Positions 7,855 through 17,249 are shown, counted from the stretch's first letter. The stretch: 64,000 bases of DNA from Selenomonas sp. AE3005 (GCF_905233635.1 NZ_CAJODG010000012.1:25193-89192); one strand, 5' to 3'. The notes: generated from the letters alone by a model not told the origin. Made by a program: numbers and translations.

Positions 7855-8818
7855 CCAGTTCCACCTTCTCCACTTTGCGAGCTTTACCGTGGGTATAATC
7901 CCCACGCTTTTCCATAACCATATACAAGGGGCGGTTTTTTACTTCTTTGAAGATACGGCCCACGTATTCACCCATAACGCCCATCAACATAAGCTGCACA
8001 CCGCTGAACAGAGCCACGCAGACCATGATGGTGGTCCAGCCCGGCAATACATTGCCAAGCAGGTATTCCACAATTACATGGGCAAACAGCAGCAGGCTGA
8101 ACAGGGCACACAGACTGCCCAGATAAAAGGCTATGCGCAGGGGCACCACCGAATAACCCAAAATGCCGTCCATAGCCAGCTTGCTCATTTTTTTCACAGA
8201 GAACTTCGACGTCCCGGCAAAACGTTCCGGGGCCGTGAAGGAAACCTGCGCCTGACTAAAGCCCAGCGTACCTACCATGCCACGGATAAAGCGGTCATGC
8301 TCCCGGTACTGGCACAGTGCATCACAGGCCTGTCTGTCCAGCAGACGGAAGTCCGAACCGCCCGGATAAACCTCTGTTTCCGACATGGCATTAAGGAAAC
8401 GATAGTAGTATTTGGAAGTCGTCTTTTTAAACCAGGATACACCTTCCGTCGCTTCTCTTATGGTCTGCACTACATCATAACCTTTTTCCCACAGGTCGAG
8501 CAGTGTCGGAATCAAAGCCGGCGGATGCTGCATATCACCGTCCATGGTAATGACCGCGTCACCTGTGGCATGGTCCATGCCGCAGGTGATGGCAATCTGA
8601 TGGCCGCAGTTGCGCGACAGCAGCAAAGGCTTTACCCAGTCGTATTTATCCTGCAGCTTTTGCAGAATAGCCCGGCTGCCATCACGGGAGCCATCGTCCA
8701 CAAAGATAAGCTCATATTCATAACTCATTTTAGCCATTACATCATAGATAGCCTGCGTAAAATGTTCCAGGTTAGCCTCTTCATTATATACAGGCACAAC
8801 AATTGAAATGGTTTTCAT
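7847..8818 (-). CDS. GtrB/ArnC-like polyprenyl-phosphate glycosyltransferase
   Basis: This 323-residue GT2 enzyme has a GT-A fold with VPVYNEEANL at the start, DDGSRDGS near residue 41 and the metal-binding DGDMQHP near residue 95. Two C-terminal membrane helices (about 230-255 and 265-290) match the DPMS/GtrB/ArnC group. Such enzymes transfer a sugar from a nucleotide to undecaprenyl phosphate at the inner face of the membrane. It lies between an ArnT-like transferase and the deacetylase, and with GtrA forms the usual synthesise-flip-transfer set. It overlaps the downstream gene by 8 bp. The sugar is unknown. Confidence 0.88.
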   Translation of the reverse strand: MKTISIVVPVYNEEANLEHFTQAIYDVMAKMSYEYELIFVDDGSRDGSRAILQKLQDKYDWVKPLLLSRNCGHQIAITCGMDHATGDAVITMDGDMQHPPALIPTLLDLWEKGYDVVQTIREATEGVSWFKKTTSKYYYRFLNAMSETEVYPGGSDFRLLDRQACDALCQYREHDRFIRGMVGTLGFSQAQVSFTAPERFAGTSKFSVKKMSKLAMDGILGYSVVPLRIAFYLGSLCALFSLLLFAHVIVEYLLGNVLPGWTTIMVCVALFSGVQLMLMGVMGEYVGRIFKEVKNRPLYMVMEKRGDYTHGKARKVEKVELGE

Positions 8819-8835
8819 AAAAACGTCATCTTCCT

Positions 8836-10278
8836 TTACTTAATAGCCTGTCGTGTATAAACTTCAAATTCTCCGCTCGCACCTACAAACTGCCACTCAC
8901 CGGGGAAGGTACTTTCTACCGTCGCCCGCTTATCCTGGCCAGTCACCAATACCACTGGCTTATCCTGCGGCAGGTTATCATAATGCAGCAGGGGCATTAC
9001 ATGCTTGGCCGTCCAGCCTTTGCCGGCTGTACGCTTGTCAATCAAAGCCTGCGAGGCCAGACGCATCGGCAGTTTTCCCGTATAGAAAGCCAGGGACGCC
9101 GGCTCGCTGTCGAGCAGATACAGCTGCGTATCTTCTGTCAGGCACGGTTTCACAATTTGGGCCACATCGCGCGCAGAATGCTCTCTCATTATCGGAGCCG
9201 CCACCAGGAACATCAGGACCACATAGCCCACGCCCATAACGGCTGCCATGCGGAAAAAGAGCTTTTCATGCTGCTTGAACCAGGCCACCATAAACAACGT
9301 TACCGGAATCATATAGGGGAACGTATAGCTGACGTATTTAGTCGCAAAACTCTGGAATACCACATAAACCGTCACTGCCCATAACAGCAGGAAACGCTCC
9401 CGGGGCATCTTCGGCAAAGACGGACGTTTGCGCCACCAGCTGCGCAGCTTGGCCGGCACAAAAACAAATGACCAGGGGAAAAAGCCCGCCAGGAAAATAA
9501 GAATGTAATAAAACCAGACATTATCCCGGGGGTGTTCGGACACCGTAGCCCGCAGTACGTTATGCACCCCGAAGAACAGCTTGATAAAGTCACTGCCATG
9601 CATGAGGTACATGGGCAAATACCACAGACTGATAACACCGAAGAACAATACAAAGCCCCCGGCAATGTGACGGTTAAACAAGGCCTTAAAATCACGCTGC
9701 CAGATTAAAAACAGCATGATAATCAGCCCCGGCAGGCAGAGCCCCACAGGACCTTTAGTCAGCACCGCCACCCCGGCGGCGGCAAAGGCCGCATAATACC
9801 AGCGTGGCTTATGCTCCGTATAGCCCAGGTAAAAACCTATCAGCGTCAGGGACTCCGTCAGCAGCAGCGTCGTATCGGTAATCACAGCATGACCCAAATA
9901 CCAGAACTCCAGCGACAGCATCGCCAAAATAGCGGCAAACATCCCCGTACGCTGGTCATAAATCCGCCGGCCGAACCAGTAAGTCAGCATGATGCAGGCC
10001 CAGGACATAATGGCCGGGAAGAACCGGGCCGCAAACTCCGTCAGGCCGAACATTTTAAACGCCACAATCAGTTCCACATAAAACATGATAGGCTTGTCAT
10101 ACCAATACTTATCGTAAATCCGCGGTGAAAAATAATCACCCGACAGCAGCATTTCCCGGGCCGTTTCCGCATAGTTGGACTCCACGGGGTCCGTTATCAC
10201 CAGCATATTATTGCCGAACATATAGAGAACCAGCCAGGCCAGCGTCAGGCCGATGACTGTCTTTTTTTCCAAACTCAT
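8836..10278 (-). CDS. ArnT-like GT39/83 membrane glycosyltransferase
   Basis: This 480-residue polytopic membrane protein has the N-terminal D-P-V-E-S-N-Y-A-E-T-A-R-E-M periplasmic loop typical of ArnT and protein mannosyltransferases, followed by about ten hydrophobic helices and a C-terminal soluble part. The family uses polyprenyl-phosphate sugars as donors outside the inner membrane. In diderm firmicutes this fits decoration of lipid A or another surface glycan. The second of two nearby ATGs is chosen because GGTGGAGG lies six bases before it. It sits 26 bp after gtrA and 17 bp before the GtrB-like gene. Confidence 0.85.
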   Translation of the reverse strand: MSLEKKTVIGLTLAWLVLYMFGNNMLVITDPVESNYAETAREMLLSGDYFSPRIYDKYWYDKPIMFYVELIVAFKMFGLTEFAARFFPAIMSWACIMLTYWFGRRIYDQRTGMFAAILAMLSLEFWYLGHAVITDTTLLLTESLTLIGFYLGYTEHKPRWYYAAFAAAGVAVLTKGPVGLCLPGLIIMLFLIWQRDFKALFNRHIAGGFVLFFGVISLWYLPMYLMHGSDFIKLFFGVHNVLRATVSEHPRDNVWFYYILIFLAGFFPWSFVFVPAKLRSWWRKRPSLPKMPRERFLLLWAVTVYVVFQSFATKYVSYTFPYMIPVTLFMVAWFKQHEKLFFRMAAVMGVGYVVLMFLVAAPIMREHSARDVAQIVKPCLTEDTQLYLLDSEPASLAFYTGKLPMRLASQALIDKRTAGKGWTAKHVMPLLHYDNLPQDKPVVLVTGQDKRATVESTFPGEWQFVGASGEFEVYTRQAIK

Positions 10279-10304
10279 TCTCATCCTCCACCAATTATTC
10301 CTAT

Positions 10305-10724
10305 CTATTCCTGTTTTTGCCGCCTGTCAAAGGCAAACCATTTGACCAGCAGATATGTGACGGGCATACCCAGTATAGCCGCCAGCAGGAAACTCACCAA
10401 AGGCGGCGCTCCCAGCCAGTTGAAGAACACCACCACGATTACATTTTCTATCAGCGCATTGGGAATATACGATATCATGAATTTTACATAGCGCTGCCAG
10501 GACAAAGGTTCCGGAAAAATCCACCAGCTGTTGAGGAAATATGCCAGCATATTGCTCAGCAAATATCCCAGATTAAAAGCGATATTACCGTCTATATGCA
10601 GCATCATCAGCAGCATGGCAAACAACGAACAGTCAAAGGTATTTATACCGCCCACAATGAGAAATTTCAAAAACGCTATGGTAAAAAATTCCTGACCGGC
10701 AGTACGTAACCAGGCCTTGCTCAC
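10305..10724 (-). CDS. gtrA: GtrA-family membrane protein (putative flippase)
   Basis: This 139-residue protein has four predicted membrane helices (about 17-37, 45-67, 79-100 and 107-127) and the F-L-I-V-G-G-I-N-T start typical of GtrA. GtrA-like proteins are thought to move polyprenyl-phosphate sugars across the membrane. The start is a GTG with GGAGG eight bases upstream. First gene of the operon with ArnT-like, GtrB-like and ChbG-like genes. A TATACT -10 lies at 10749-10754 on the minus strand with no good -35. Confidence 0.85.
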   Translation of the reverse strand: MSKAWLRTAGQEFFTIAFLKFLIVGGINTFDCSLFAMLLMMLHIDGNIAFNLGYLLSNMLAYFLNSWWIFPEPLSWQRYVKFMISYIPNALIENVIVVVFFNWLGAPPLVSFLLAAILGMPVTYLLVKWFAFDRRQKQE

Positions 10725-10863
10725 CGCACACTCCTCCTTCGCCTGTATAGTATAACAACAAAAGTATGAAAAATAAAGGAAAAAGGCCCAATCCCCCTAT
10801 TTTAAACAAATCGCTTACTATTTTAACACCTTTTGCCACATTTTGCCATGCTGGTATATGACA

Positions 10864-10897
10864 GCAAAAAGCTCAGGCCGTTTCCAGCCTGAGCTTT
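10864..10897 (-). terminator. Terminator of the chemoreceptor operon
   Basis: Perfect 11-base stem AAAGCTCAGGC/GCCTGAGCTTT with an 8-base loop; minus-strand T-run follows. Confidence 0.85.
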
Positions 10898-10910
10898 AAC
10901 CGCTAAAATT

Positions 10911-12617
10911 TTACAACTTAAATCTGGCGACCTGTTTTTGCAGGTTTTCTGTCCCCTTCTGGGACTCATTGATTTTATCGAGAATCTCATTGGCTTTTTC
11001 TGCCACATCGGTGACTTTTTCCGCCACGGTAGTATTGCCCACAGCCCCCTCATGGGTAGCCTTGGCAATCTCTTCCATGGACTGGTTCATTATTTCCACA
11101 GACTCAATGAGATCTTGCGCCGACTTGTTGCTGTCCCGGGCGAAGTCATTGAGATGGGCGGCATCGTCCCGGTAGCGCACTGCGGTTTCATTCATCATGT
11201 CATAGTCCTTGGCGGCATTTTCATCCATGAACTTCAGCAACGCGAAGGCACCTTCGGACAGATTCTGCACGGAGCCCGTCACCTTGCCCGTCAGCCCCTG
11301 TATTTTTTCCGCCGTGTCATGGGACTGCTCTGCCAATTTGCGGACTTCGTCGGCGACCACCGCAAACCCCCGGCCATACTCGCCGGCCCGGGCGGCTTCG
11401 ATAGCCGCATTCAGCGCCAGCAGATTGGTCTGTTCGGCAATTCCCGTGATGTCCTGCGTCAGATGATTGATATTTTCCACGACCTTGGCCGATTCAATAG
11501 CCTCTTCCAAGGAGGTCTTGGTATCCGTATAAATTCTTTGTGCCTCGCCGCTGGATTCCTCCATAGCTACTTTGAGTTTGCCGGCGCGCTCAGCAATTTC
11601 CACTGTGTAAGTCTCACTTTCAGCAGCAGCCTTGGCCGTAGCATGAATCTTTTCACTGAGATGGTCGCTGAGATTTTGCAGGCTCGTAGTCGAGGCGGCA
11701 GTTTCTTCCATACCGGCGGCCATTTCTTCGGTTACGGCTGACATATCCTGAGCACTGCTGTTAAGGTCGCCCACCAGCCCCTGAACCTCATTTACCATCC
11801 GCGCGCTGTTTTCTGCCTCATCATGGACATTTTTCAGCACACTGCGCAGGGCACGCTGCATCTTGTCCAGAGCCTGTACCATCATGCCCACTTCATCCTG
11901 CCGCTGGGCGAGGCTCGCCGGCATATCCTGAGTCAAATCCCCGTCGGCTACGGCATTCAGATGTTCAATCGAAGTGGCCAGCGGCCCTGCAATATTGCGA
12001 GCTATCACCACCGCCGCCGCCACGCCTATAAGCAGACCCAAGAGCACAATGCCCACAAACACTTTGATGGCCAACGCATAGTTGGCATTGTTCTCTTCAA
12101 ACAGCATCTTGCCCTGCAAGACATTATCAGGCGTCAATACAGCTAAATCCGATGCTATGACACTGGTCGTTGAGAGGTTGTTAAACATTTTTACCTTGTC
12201 TTCGGGACTGCTCCCCAAGGATTCTACGGCTTTCACTTTCCCCTCAACAGTCGCCAGATTTTTATTCAGGTTTTCAATGGTTGCCTGTGCCCGGGGACTG
12301 CGGTCAATCTCCTTGACCTTTTCGATATCCCCCTTGATGGCTTCCAGCCGTCCGCTGATATCAGACAGTACCACCTTGCGGCTGTCCACGGAAAAATCCT
12401 GCTGCAGCATATAAGCCACATCGACATCAATACCGCGCAGCTGATTGTTGGCATCATTCAGGTACTGCGTGGTCATCAGGTTGTAATTGTACATATCATC
12501 CAAGGCCTGCTTGGCCTGAGAATTGGCAAAAATTCCTACAGCTGCTACCACGCAGGTAATCAAGAGCATGATTCCTGAGAGCAGTAAGATTTTGACTCTG
12601 ACACTTAAATTTTCCAT
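10911..12617 (-). CDS. Methyl-accepting chemotaxis protein, four-helix-bundle sensor
   Basis: This 568-residue chemoreceptor has TM1 (about 8-30), a roughly 150-residue periplasmic helical region of the 4HB_MCP type, TM2 (about 183-206), HAMP (207-260) and a cytoplasmic signalling domain with the hairpin tip E-Q-T-N-L-L-A-L-N-A-A-I-E-A-A-R-A-G-E. There is no C-terminal CheR pentapeptide. It lies 15 bp after a lipoprotein sugar-binding protein with no permease gene nearby, which suggests that the binding protein presents its ligand to this receptor. A strong AAGGAGGG site precedes the ATG. Confidence 0.93.
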   Translation of the reverse strand: MENLSVRVKILLLSGIMLLITCVVAAVGIFANSQAKQALDDMYNYNLMTTQYLNDANNQLRGIDVDVAYMLQQDFSVDSRKVVLSDISGRLEAIKGDIEKVKEIDRSPRAQATIENLNKNLATVEGKVKAVESLGSSPEDKVKMFNNLSTTSVIASDLAVLTPDNVLQGKMLFEENNANYALAIKVFVGIVLLGLLIGVAAAVVIARNIAGPLATSIEHLNAVADGDLTQDMPASLAQRQDEVGMMVQALDKMQRALRSVLKNVHDEAENSARMVNEVQGLVGDLNSSAQDMSAVTEEMAAGMEETAASTTSLQNLSDHLSEKIHATAKAAAESETYTVEIAERAGKLKVAMEESSGEAQRIYTDTKTSLEEAIESAKVVENINHLTQDITGIAEQTNLLALNAAIEAARAGEYGRGFAVVADEVRKLAEQSHDTAEKIQGLTGKVTGSVQNLSEGAFALLKFMDENAAKDYDMMNETAVRYRDDAAHLNDFARDSNKSAQDLIESVEIMNQSMEEIAKATHEGAVGNTTVAEKVTDVAEKANEILDKINESQKGTENLQKQVARFKL

Positions 12618-12632
12618 GCTACTGCTCCCTCC

Positions 12633-13556
12633 TTACTTGGCAAACTGGTTGACATTATCCTTGGTTATGGACGTAAAATCCACCGTAATGTCGCTTGGTG
12701 TCTTCCCACTCAGGCAGTCCTGCACCAGCTGGAAAGCACCGTCAGCCAAAGCTCTGGAATCCTGCAGTACAGTCTGGCTCATCTCGCCTTTTTTCACCAG
12801 CTGCAAAGCCGCGTCCACGGCATCTACGCCGGATACAAGGCAGCCATTGAGACGTCCGGCGTCCTTCAATGCCTGTACAGCGCCGATAGCCATGCCGTCG
12901 TTGGCCGCAATAACCGCGTCAATCTGCGGGAAAAGTTTCGTCCAAAGGGTCACGTTTTTCAAGGCGTCAGCAGTACTCCAGTTACCAACGGTGCTGGCCA
13001 GCAGCTGGATGTCCGGGCGTTTGTCAAGACACGCTTCCTTGAAGCCTGCCTTGCGCGCCTCACTGCCGGCAAAGCCATTTTCACCTTCCAGATACACCAC
13101 CTTGGCGTTAGGCGGCAAATTTTTGGCCATGTATTCCCCCTGCATGATGCCGGCCTGTTTTTCATCAGGCATACAGGATATAAACTTACCGCCATTTAGT
13201 CCGCGGTTTGTAATGACAATGGGGATGCCGGCTTCGTTTGCCTTCTCCACCACGGGTACGATGGCTGTACCATCTACCGCCAGCAGAACGATAGCACCCG
13301 GTTTAGCCTCGATAGCTGCCCGCAGCTGGTCAATCTGCAGATTGACATCCCCCTTGGCATCGAAATACTCCACCTCCATACCGTTGCTCTTAGCCTTAGC
13401 ATCAAAATTTGTTTTAATGAGGTCCGTAAAAGAATCACCATCACGATGATTCAGATAATACACCTTCCCGGAACTGCTGGTGCCGCCGCAGCCGGCCAGA
13501 CACAGTACCGCCGCCAGCACCAGCAGCAGTCCGCATAAAATTTTCCTGCTCTTCAT
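12633..13556 (-). CDS. Lipoprotein sugar-binding protein (ribose/galactose type)
   Basis: This 307-residue protein has a lipoprotein signal peptide with lipobox L-A-G-C (Cys23), then a periplasmic-binding-protein fold of the RbsB/MglB class (Peripla_BP_4): DVNLQIDQLRAAI, the I-P-I-V-I-T-N-R-G hinge segment and the A-N-D-G-M-A-I-G-A segment typical of sugar binders. It would be anchored outside the inner membrane. No ABC permease or ATPase gene is next to it; its only partner is the chemoreceptor 15 bp downstream. The ATG at 13556 has GGGAGGG ten bases upstream. Confidence 0.9.
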   Translation of the reverse strand: MKSRKILCGLLLVLAAVLCLAGCGGTSSSGKVYYLNHRDGDSFTDLIKTNFDAKAKSNGMEVEYFDAKGDVNLQIDQLRAAIEAKPGAIVLLAVDGTAIVPVVEKANEAGIPIVITNRGLNGGKFISCMPDEKQAGIMQGEYMAKNLPPNAKVVYLEGENGFAGSEARKAGFKEACLDKRPDIQLLASTVGNWSTADALKNVTLWTKLFPQIDAVIAANDGMAIGAVQALKDAGRLNGCLVSGVDAVDAALQLVKKGEMSQTVLQDSRALADGAFQLVQDCLSGKTPSDITVDFTSITKDNVNQFAK

Positions 13557-13623
13557 CTTGAAATATCCCTCCCTGCACACTTTACATAAAAATAAGTAAA
13601 AATTTCCTTTGTTTCTGTATGTA

Positions 13624-13637
13624 TTTCGACATCGAAA
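13624..13637. promoter_or_regulatory. Palindrome upstream of the sugar-binding protein
   Basis: TTTCGA-CA-TCGAAA is a perfect inverted repeat between the divergent binding-protein and moaC genes. The form is compatible with a LacI-type operator; that is inference. Confidence 0.4.
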
Positions 13638-13662
13638 AATAAACTCCTTTTAAATTACAGAC

Positions 13663-13691
13663 TTTTAATCATATATAAATACTGTTAGAAT
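13663..13691 (+). promoter_or_regulatory. Extended -10 promoter of moaC
   Basis: TGT-TAGAAT (-10 at 13686-13691) with a weak TTTTAA 17 bases upstream. Confidence 0.5.
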
Positions 13692-13724
13692 GAAAATAAT
13701 CTCAATCTCAAGGAGCCGATATTT

Positions 13725-14204
13725 ATGTCGCAAAATATATTGAATCATTTTGACGAACAGGGGCAGGCCGTTATGGTGGATGTCAGCGGCAAAGCCCCCA
13801 ATGTGCGCACCGCAACAGCTTCGGGACTTATCAAAGTAAGCCCTGCGGTCTATGAAGCCATAGCCCGGGGAACCGCTGCCAAGGGCGATGTTCTGGGCGT
13901 TGCCCGTATTGCCGGCATTATGGCCGCCAAGAATACCAGCAGCGTCATTCCCCTCTGCCATCCCCTGCCGCTGAGCAAGTGCAGCCTTGACTTTGAGCTG
14001 CTGTCTTCGCCCTGTGCTGTCAAGGCCACGGCTGTCGTCAAGGTCACGGGCCTCACTGGCGTGGAGATGGAGGCCCTGCACGCTGTCAGCGTGGCCCTGC
14101 TCACCATTTACGATATGTGCAAGGCCATCGACAAACGCATGGAAATCAGCGATATCCACCTCGACAACAAAACCGGCGGCAAAAGCGGTGAATTTATCCG
14201 CTAA
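13725..14204 (+). CDS. moaC: Cyclic pyranopterin monophosphate synthase
   Basis: This 159-residue protein has all MoaC marks: MVDVSGK near the start, the P-L-C-H-P-L-P-L segment around residue 76, G-V-E-M-E-A-L-H-A-V and the K-x-x-x-K (K-A-I-D-K) near residue 130, ending in GGKSG. With MoaA it makes cyclic pyranopterin monophosphate, the first step of molybdenum cofactor synthesis in the cytoplasm. It stands alone here; no other moa gene is in the window. AAGGAG lies nine bases before the ATG. Confidence 0.95.
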   Translation: MSQNILNHFDEQGQAVMVDVSGKAPNVRTATASGLIKVSPAVYEAIARGTAAKGDVLGVARIAGIMAAKNTSSVIPLCHPLPLSKCSLDFELLSSPCAVKATAVVKVTGLTGVEMEALHAVSVALLTIYDMCKAIDKRMEISDIHLDNKTGGKSGEFIR

Positions 14205-14290
14205 TCCTCCCAGCATAGCCGTGTAGTCTTTACCACCTGATGTGCCTATGCTACAATAATAATACTATTTATAATGCGGAGGCTTTCACC

Positions 14291-14950
14291 ATGCTTTTAT
14301 ACATTCTCGCCGTCCTCGGACTAATTCTGTTAGGACTGCTGTACCGCTGCCTGCCCAATAAAAAAATATTTGCCTGCTTTTGTCTGACCTTGCTCATCGC
14401 CGGGGGAATCGCCTATAAATTCTGGCCCGTTCCTCAGGAAACGAAACCTGCTCCCATAACTGAGCAGGAACTGTATGAACTTCAGCAGCAACAGCAGATT
14501 TTTGCCGCCTGGTATGCAGATTATCAGCGCAACCTTGAGGAGCTCGACCGCAACTGGCAGTGGTATCACCATATCATCGAGAACTTCAAAGAAGACCAGA
14601 TCAGCATTCAGACGACTTTCGTCCGCCTAAAACAGCTGGACCAGGACAGCCAGAACCTCCGGGACCGCATTGCCCTGCATGTGCCGCCCATCGCCCTGAA
14701 TGATGTCTGCTATGACCTGCTGACGGAGGTCATGAATAAAACCAACGCTTACGCCGAGGCTCAGTACCGCACGATTGCCCTGACCAGAACCGCCGCCGAC
14801 CCGGCCAATCTCAAGACCGACAATCAGGCTGAGCAGAGCAAAATGCTCCAAACCATCATGATTCGCGAATCACCGGTAGGCCTCTATACAGCCCGGGAAA
14901 TCTCCGCTATCCGTCAATATCTGGATATCCCCAAAGAAGACAACAAGTAA
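14291..14950 (+). CDS. Membrane-anchored protein of unknown function
   Basis: I do not recognise this 219-residue protein. Two hydrophobic segments at about 2-18 and 27-44 form an N-terminal hairpin or a signal-anchor pair. They are followed by a PxP linker and a mostly helical soluble domain rich in Q, E and L (coiled-coil-like at 55-140). Conserved-looking motifs are absent. The ATG at 14291 has GCGGAGG nine bases before it. It follows moaC by 86 bp and ends in a strong terminator, so it may be co-transcribed with moaC, but nothing links it to molybdenum. Confidence 0.75.
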   Translation: MLLYILAVLGLILLGLLYRCLPNKKIFACFCLTLLIAGGIAYKFWPVPQETKPAPITEQELYELQQQQQIFAAWYADYQRNLEELDRNWQWYHHIIENFKEDQISIQTTFVRLKQLDQDSQNLRDRIALHVPPIALNDVCYDLLTEVMNKTNAYAEAQYRTIALTRTAADPANLKTDNQAEQSKMLQTIMIRESPVGLYTAREISAIRQYLDIPKEDNK

Positions 14951-14957
14951 AAACAAA

Positions 14958-15021
14958 AAGTCCGGTATATCTTTTCTAAACGGCTTGACACCAAGCGCCT
15001 GTGAAAGGATATACCGGACTT
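14958..15021. terminator. Long bidirectional hairpin terminator
   Basis: Arms beginning AAGTCCGGTATATC (14958-) and ending GATATACCGGACTT (-15021) form a long stem with an inner GGCTTG/CAAGC(G)CC hairpin, between convergent genes. Confidence 0.8.
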
Positions 15022-15041
15022 AATTATTTATCTAAGTATTG

Positions 15042-16409
15042 TTAACGGGCCAGCGCGGCGCGCCTTTTCGCCCTTAATTTATACCAAACCATCGGGGCAA
15101 TCAGCAGGGGCACACCTGTAAAGAACGCCTCCTGCAAGTCAGGCGTAAACGCCATAATCACCAGACAGATAACCTGCGACCAAATGCCGAACAGCGTCAC
15201 ATAAGGGAACAGCGGCGTCTTATACTGCAGCGTGTCCGCCGTGCCGGCGGCAATCATAGCCTTGCGGCTGCGGTACTGGCTCCAGCAGATGGAAATCCAG
15301 GCAATCGCGCCCGTAAAGCCCGACACTGCCAACAGATACGTATATATCACCGAATCGGGATTGAACGCATAGAGCATGATAACCGCCCAGCAAGCACAAA
15401 TGGAAATCCAGATGGCCCGGGAGGGCATACCATTTTTATTCAGGCCGCCCAGACTCTTGGGCGCCATATCCATTTTAGCCAGGGCGTGCATAGCCCGGGC
15501 TGCGCCGTACAGGCCGGAGTTGGAACAGGAAATTGCAGCTGTCAGAATGACAAAAGCAAAGAACGCCCCAAAGCCCGTAAAGCCATACTGGTTGACAGCC
15601 GCCGCAAAGACGCTTTCTTCCAGACTAGCCTTATCCCATGGCAAAATAGAAACCAGCAGGGAAATCGGAATAATGTAAAGCGCGATGATACGCCAGGTGA
15701 CATTGCGCACGGCCACAGGAATACTTTTGGCCGGATTCTCACACTCACCAGCCGCCAGGCCGATGATTTCCGTACCCTGAAAGTTTACCAGAATAATGAC
15801 CATCGTCAGCACAATGGACCAGTAACCGTTGGGGGCGAAACCGCCGCTGCCCAGCAGTACACTGGTACCAATAAAGCCCTGCTCACCGATGACGCCCAGG
15901 CAAATCAGCCCGGCTACTATACTAAAGGCCACCAGCGCTATGATTTTTATCAACGCCAGCCAGGATTCACTCTCACCGAACTTATCAACATGAAACAGAT
16001 TTATGCAGGTCACCAGCAGGCTGAAGAACACCGCCCACCACAACTGGCTCACTGCCGGCAAAAAAAGATTCATAATGATGCCTGCAGCAATCATTTCTGA
16101 AGGAACATAGGCCACCCATGTAACCCAATAGGCCCAGCCCACACCACAAGCCCAGGTAGGAGAAATATGCTCCCGGGCATAGGTGACAAAGGAACCGGAA
16201 ATAGGTTTTTCTACGGCCAGCTCCGCCAGGCACAACATAACACACAGGACAATAAGTCCACCGAGCAGATACGCCAGCACTGCGGCCGGGCCTGCCTGCT
16301 CCAGGACATACCCTGTTCCGAGGAAATAGCCGCTGCCGATGACTCCTCCTAAGGAAATCAACTGCAGGTGCCTGTTTTTCAGCCCTCTGTTCATTTTCGT
16401 TTCGTTCAT
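15042..16409 (-). CDS. Amino acid permease (APC superfamily)
   Basis: This 455-residue protein has about 12 membrane helices and the APC start L-G-G-V-I-G-S-G-Y-F-L-G-T-G, where the G-S-G unwound helix binds the amino-acid backbone. The E-N-P-A-K-S-I-P segment after helix 6 is typical of the amino acid transporter family of the GABA/lysine/proline permease type. It would import an amino acid with protons. The substrate is not clear. The start is uncertain: ATG at 16409 (weak AAGG site) is chosen; ATG at 16394 and upstream codons are possible. Confidence 0.87.
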   Translation of the reverse strand: MNETKMNRGLKNRHLQLISLGGVIGSGYFLGTGYVLEQAGPAAVLAYLLGGLIVLCVMLCLAELAVEKPISGSFVTYAREHISPTWACGVGWAYWVTWVAYVPSEMIAAGIIMNLFLPAVSQLWWAVFFSLLVTCINLFHVDKFGESESWLALIKIIALVAFSIVAGLICLGVIGEQGFIGTSVLLGSGGFAPNGYWSIVLTMVIILVNFQGTEIIGLAAGECENPAKSIPVAVRNVTWRIIALYIIPISLLVSILPWDKASLEESVFAAAVNQYGFTGFGAFFAFVILTAAISCSNSGLYGAARAMHALAKMDMAPKSLGGLNKNGMPSRAIWISICACWAVIMLYAFNPDSVIYTYLLAVSGFTGAIAWISICWSQYRSRKAMIAAGTADTLQYKTPLFPYVTLFGIWSQVICLVIMAFTPDLQEAFFTGVPLLIAPMVWYKLRAKRRAALAR

Positions 16410-16604
16410 GACCTTATTAACACAACCTTCCCAGCACCGCTGCCTGTTTGTGATTTGTATAGCCTCTGCCATCCGCGGCGCTTCAATTCATTACGTTAAG
16501 AATACTACAAAACTCCGGCAATTACCATATAAAATTTTATCATCAGTATCTTTTTCTCATGGTATAATGTTAGATGAAAAATTTGCACCAAAGCAGGAGG
16601 CCTT

Positions 16605-17249
16605 ATGCATACCTACCGCACGATTGAAGAACAAGACGACCGTATCGAAACCCTCTATGAAATACAGAAATCAAAATTCATCACCCATCTGGCCCATGTC
16701 GAGTCCGAAGACGCCGCCCGGGAATTTATTCAGGCGATGAAAAAGCGCTACTTCGATGCCCGGCACAACTGTTCGGCCTATGTGCTCGGCGAAAACAGTG
16801 CCCAGCAAAAATCCAATGACGATGGCGAGCCCGGCGGCACTGCCGGCAACCCTATTTTGGAGGCCATCAAAAAAAACGGGCTCACCAACATTGTCGTGGT
16901 GGTAACCCGTTACTTTGGCGGAATAAAACTGGGTGCCGGCGGCCTTATCCGCGCTTACTCCCATGCCGCCGTCTGCGGCATTGCCGCCGCCACCGTTTTG
17001 GAAATGACGCCCTTTGCCGAGCTGGCTGTCACCATTGACTATGACCTGCTGGCCGCCTGCGAACACTATCAGCGGCAAAATAATATCCGCAGTTCTGAGG
17101 CAGACTACAGCGATAATGTAACCTTAAACCTGCTGGTACCACCGGCCGACGCTGAGTCCGTCACCGCAGACCTCACCAATCTCACCGCCGGCCGGGCCAA
17201 AATAAAACAGGGCGCTGAGAAACTCATCGCCCTGCCGGTAAATATTTAA
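16605..17249 (+). CDS. yigZ: YigZ/IMPACT family protein
   Basis: This 214-residue protein matches the UPF0029/IMPACT family. The N-terminal domain carries A-R-H-N-C-S-A-Y, D-D-G-E-P-G-G-T-A-G and Y-F-G-G-I-K-L-G-A-G-G-L-I-R-A-Y, and a C-terminal DUF1949-like domain follows. The biochemical role in bacteria is not settled. A TATAAT at 16563-16568 and AGGAGG seven bases before the ATG support expression. Its TAA overlaps the stop codon of the convergent gene downstream, leaving no intergenic DNA. Confidence 0.92.
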   Translation: MHTYRTIEEQDDRIETLYEIQKSKFITHLAHVESEDAAREFIQAMKKRYFDARHNCSAYVLGENSAQQKSNDDGEPGGTAGNPILEAIKKNGLTNIVVVVTRYFGGIKLGAGGLIRAYSHAAVCGIAAATVLEMTPFAELAVTIDYDLLAACEHYQRQNNIRSSEADYSDNVTLNLLVPPADAESVTADLTNLTAGRAKIKQGAEKLIALPVNI

